DNA of 64,000 nucleotides from contig CP054185.1 of the NCBI GenBank assembly GCA_015180985.1, forward strand, positions 744,001 through 808,000, written 5' to 3'. Under the pieces are notes generated by a model that saw only the letters and a list, made by a program, of their open reading frames with translations, searched no databases and was not told the origin of the DNA. Numbering within the stretch: the stretch's first letter is position 1; every line of letters starts with the position of its first letter. The DNA comes from Flammeovirgaceae bacterium. GTDB lineage: Bacteria; Bacteroidota; Bacteroidia; Cytophagales; Cyclobacteriaceae. A program made the position numbers and the translations under genes. Shown here in pieces: positions 62,986-64,000 of this stretch.

Positions 62986-63789
62986 TTACCTGCTCAACTG
63001 CTCAGCTAATGCAGCCAATGTTTTCAATAGTATCCTCTTGATCCGGTTTGCCCTCGATTCATCGTAATGCTTCTCGGTATCATCCATGTAATTTACCTTA
63101 CTCATCTCCAGTTGCAGGGCATGCTGGTCATCGGCAGGCTTACCGAAAAACCGTGTAATGTAACCACCTTTAAACGGGTAATTATGACTAACAGAGTAGC
63201 CGTTGCCCTCCAGGTTTTTAATGGCTGTTTCAATCAGCCCGGGTGAGGCGGAAGTGCCATCGGCATCACCCAGAATCAAATCGGGAAATTTTTCTTTGTG
63301 AATGGTGGGCACATGCTGACGAATGGAGTGGCAATCCCACAGCAGCACGTTTCCGAATTCTTGTTTCAGGTTATTGAGTAATTCCTGAAGTTTATTGTGA
63401 TATGGGCGATAATACGCCTCTATCCGCCTCCTTATCTCCTTATCCTCTACAACTTTTCGGTCATCCCTGTAAATTGGCTCACCGAAAAAAGTTGTGGTGG
63501 GGCACAGCGTGGTAATGATTCTCCCATCGGAGTAAAGTGGTTTGTCGTTCGGGTTGCGGTTTAAATCAATAACCCAGCGGCTATACACAGCATGGATAAG
63601 CGTAATGCCCATGGCCGGGGCAAAATTATACAAGCGGTGAACAAACCAGTCGGTATCGTCAGGGGCGAAAGCAAGTTTTGGGTTGAATTCATTCTTTAAT
63701 TCATCCGGAAATGCCGTTCCGCAGTGCGGTACGCTAAGCAGGATGGGCACACGCCCGGATGCAGGTTCAATAACCTGATAAGAACTCAT
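62986..63789 (-). CDS. hutG: N-formylglutamate amidohydrolase
   Basis: A 267-residue member of the FGase family that hydrolyses N-formyl-L-glutamate to formate and glutamate, the last step of the HutF/HutG branch of histidine degradation. Conserved points include LLSVPHCGTAFP at the start, DTDWFVHRLY with metal-associated residues and LLWDCHSI. It lies directly upstream of the deiminase gene on the same strand with a 1-base gap, so the steps are co-transcribed. The rest of the hut pathway is not in the window. Confidence 0.9.
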   Translation of the reverse strand: MSSYQVIEPASGRVPILLSVPHCGTAFPDELKNEFNPKLAFAPDDTDWFVHRLYNFAPAMGITLIHAVYSRWVIDLNRNPNDKPLYSDGRIITTLCPTTTFFGEPIYRDDRKVVEDKEIRRRIEAYYRPYHNKLQELLNNLKQEFGNVLLWDCHSIRQHVPTIHKEKFPDLILGDADGTSASPGLIETAIKNLEGNGYSVSHNYPFKGGYITRFFGKPADDQHALQLEMSKVNYMDDTEKHYDESRANRIKRILLKTLAALAEQLSR

Positions 63790-63791
63790 GG

Positions 63792-64000
63792 CTATCTCCC
63801 CGATTTCTTTTTCTGCGCTTCTTCCAGCGCTTTTATGGCTACATCGCGTTGTCGATTCGCTTCCTGTAGTGCCCTCTCTAAGGCCTCCTTCATTTTTTCG
63901 ATGCGCTCACCGGCTTCCTCAGCATCCACAATGGCTTCTTCGTATTTTGCTTTCCATTCCGCGGTTTCACGTTCAAGTTTGCTGGCCTTGCTGTAACTGT
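63792..64000 (-). CDS. C-terminal end of a coiled-coil protein, cut by window edge
   Basis: The last 69 codons of an open frame on the minus strand. The end is a charged heptad-rich helix (AEWKAKYEEAIVDAEEAGER, then EKMKEALERALQEANRQRDV) closing with AQKKKSGR. It has no recognised domain. It is followed 2 bases later by the hutG start, so it may be in the same transcript. Confidence 0.65.
   Translation of the reverse strand, partial: SYSKASKLERETAEWKAKYEEAIVDAEEAGERIEKMKEALERALQEANRQRDVAIKALEEAQKKKSGR

Noticed and set aside
1-64000. rRNA, tRNA or prophage genes
   Set aside because: I saw no cloverleaf-like tRNA, no ribosomal RNA sequence and no phage structural genes in a read through both strands, though small RNAs cannot be excluded by eye.

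Overview
The window looks like a chromosome segment of a Bacteroidota bacterium, most likely a Cytophagales-type organism. Supporting signs are a GldB-like gliding lipoprotein, OmpA proteins carrying carboxypeptidase-regulatory-like and PD40 modules, many exported proteins ending in an aromatic residue, large secreted beta-rich proteins, and two upstream regions matching the Bacteroidota promoter pattern (TTG/TTTG plus TAnnTTTG). I see no rRNA, tRNA, CRISPR array or phage block.

Layout. 1-1159 is a truncated IS256-family element. 1279-11384 holds a Tat-exported PLP enzyme with a secreted RidA protein, Tag glycosylase, an M28 peptidase, a large AsmA protein and an aldehyde dehydrogenase. 11503-22832 is mainly envelope functions: a transglutaminase-like protein, two OmpA-family proteins, a patatin/outer-membrane protein, an M23 peptidase, DsbD and an M20 dipeptidase. 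22872-30341 has a giant secreted protein, PrmA, TpiA and GldB. 30427-35937 has an acyl-CoA ligase, a CBS protein, dienelactone hydrolase, DinB, a nucleotidyltransferase gene pair, a 2OG-Fe(II) oxygenase and an LEA-type lipoprotein.

36713-46228 is the accessory region. A histidine kinase and a response regulator flank a cluster of paired palindromic repeats; one repeat unit is split by a GIY-YIG nuclease gene. After a secreted esterase comes an AT-rich block with an HNH endonuclease, a small overlapping ORF and a large SF1 helicase with a C-terminal nuclease-like domain. The helicase is broken by a second, apparently identical, inverted IS256 copy. Joining the flanks at an 8-bp direct repeat restores one frame of 994 codons. 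The repeat lies 29-30 bp outside the right IS end, so the insertion carries unexplained extra bases.

46397-63789 returns to housekeeping and transport: a DUF2214-like membrane protein, a coupled operon of two DAACS-type transporters plus an ATP-grasp-like protein, a BASS transporter with an acyltransferase, S9 and CocE hydrolases, a VPS10/BNR-like protein, and histidine-degradation genes (hutG and hutF). Here hutF is fused in frame to a DUF559 nuclease-like domain through a palindromic repeat.

A recurring theme is small nuclease genes sitting inside or against palindromic repeats (GIY-YIG at 36976, DUF559 at 62984). This is reminiscent of REP/RAYT systems but with different enzymes, and is the best candidate here for something not well described.
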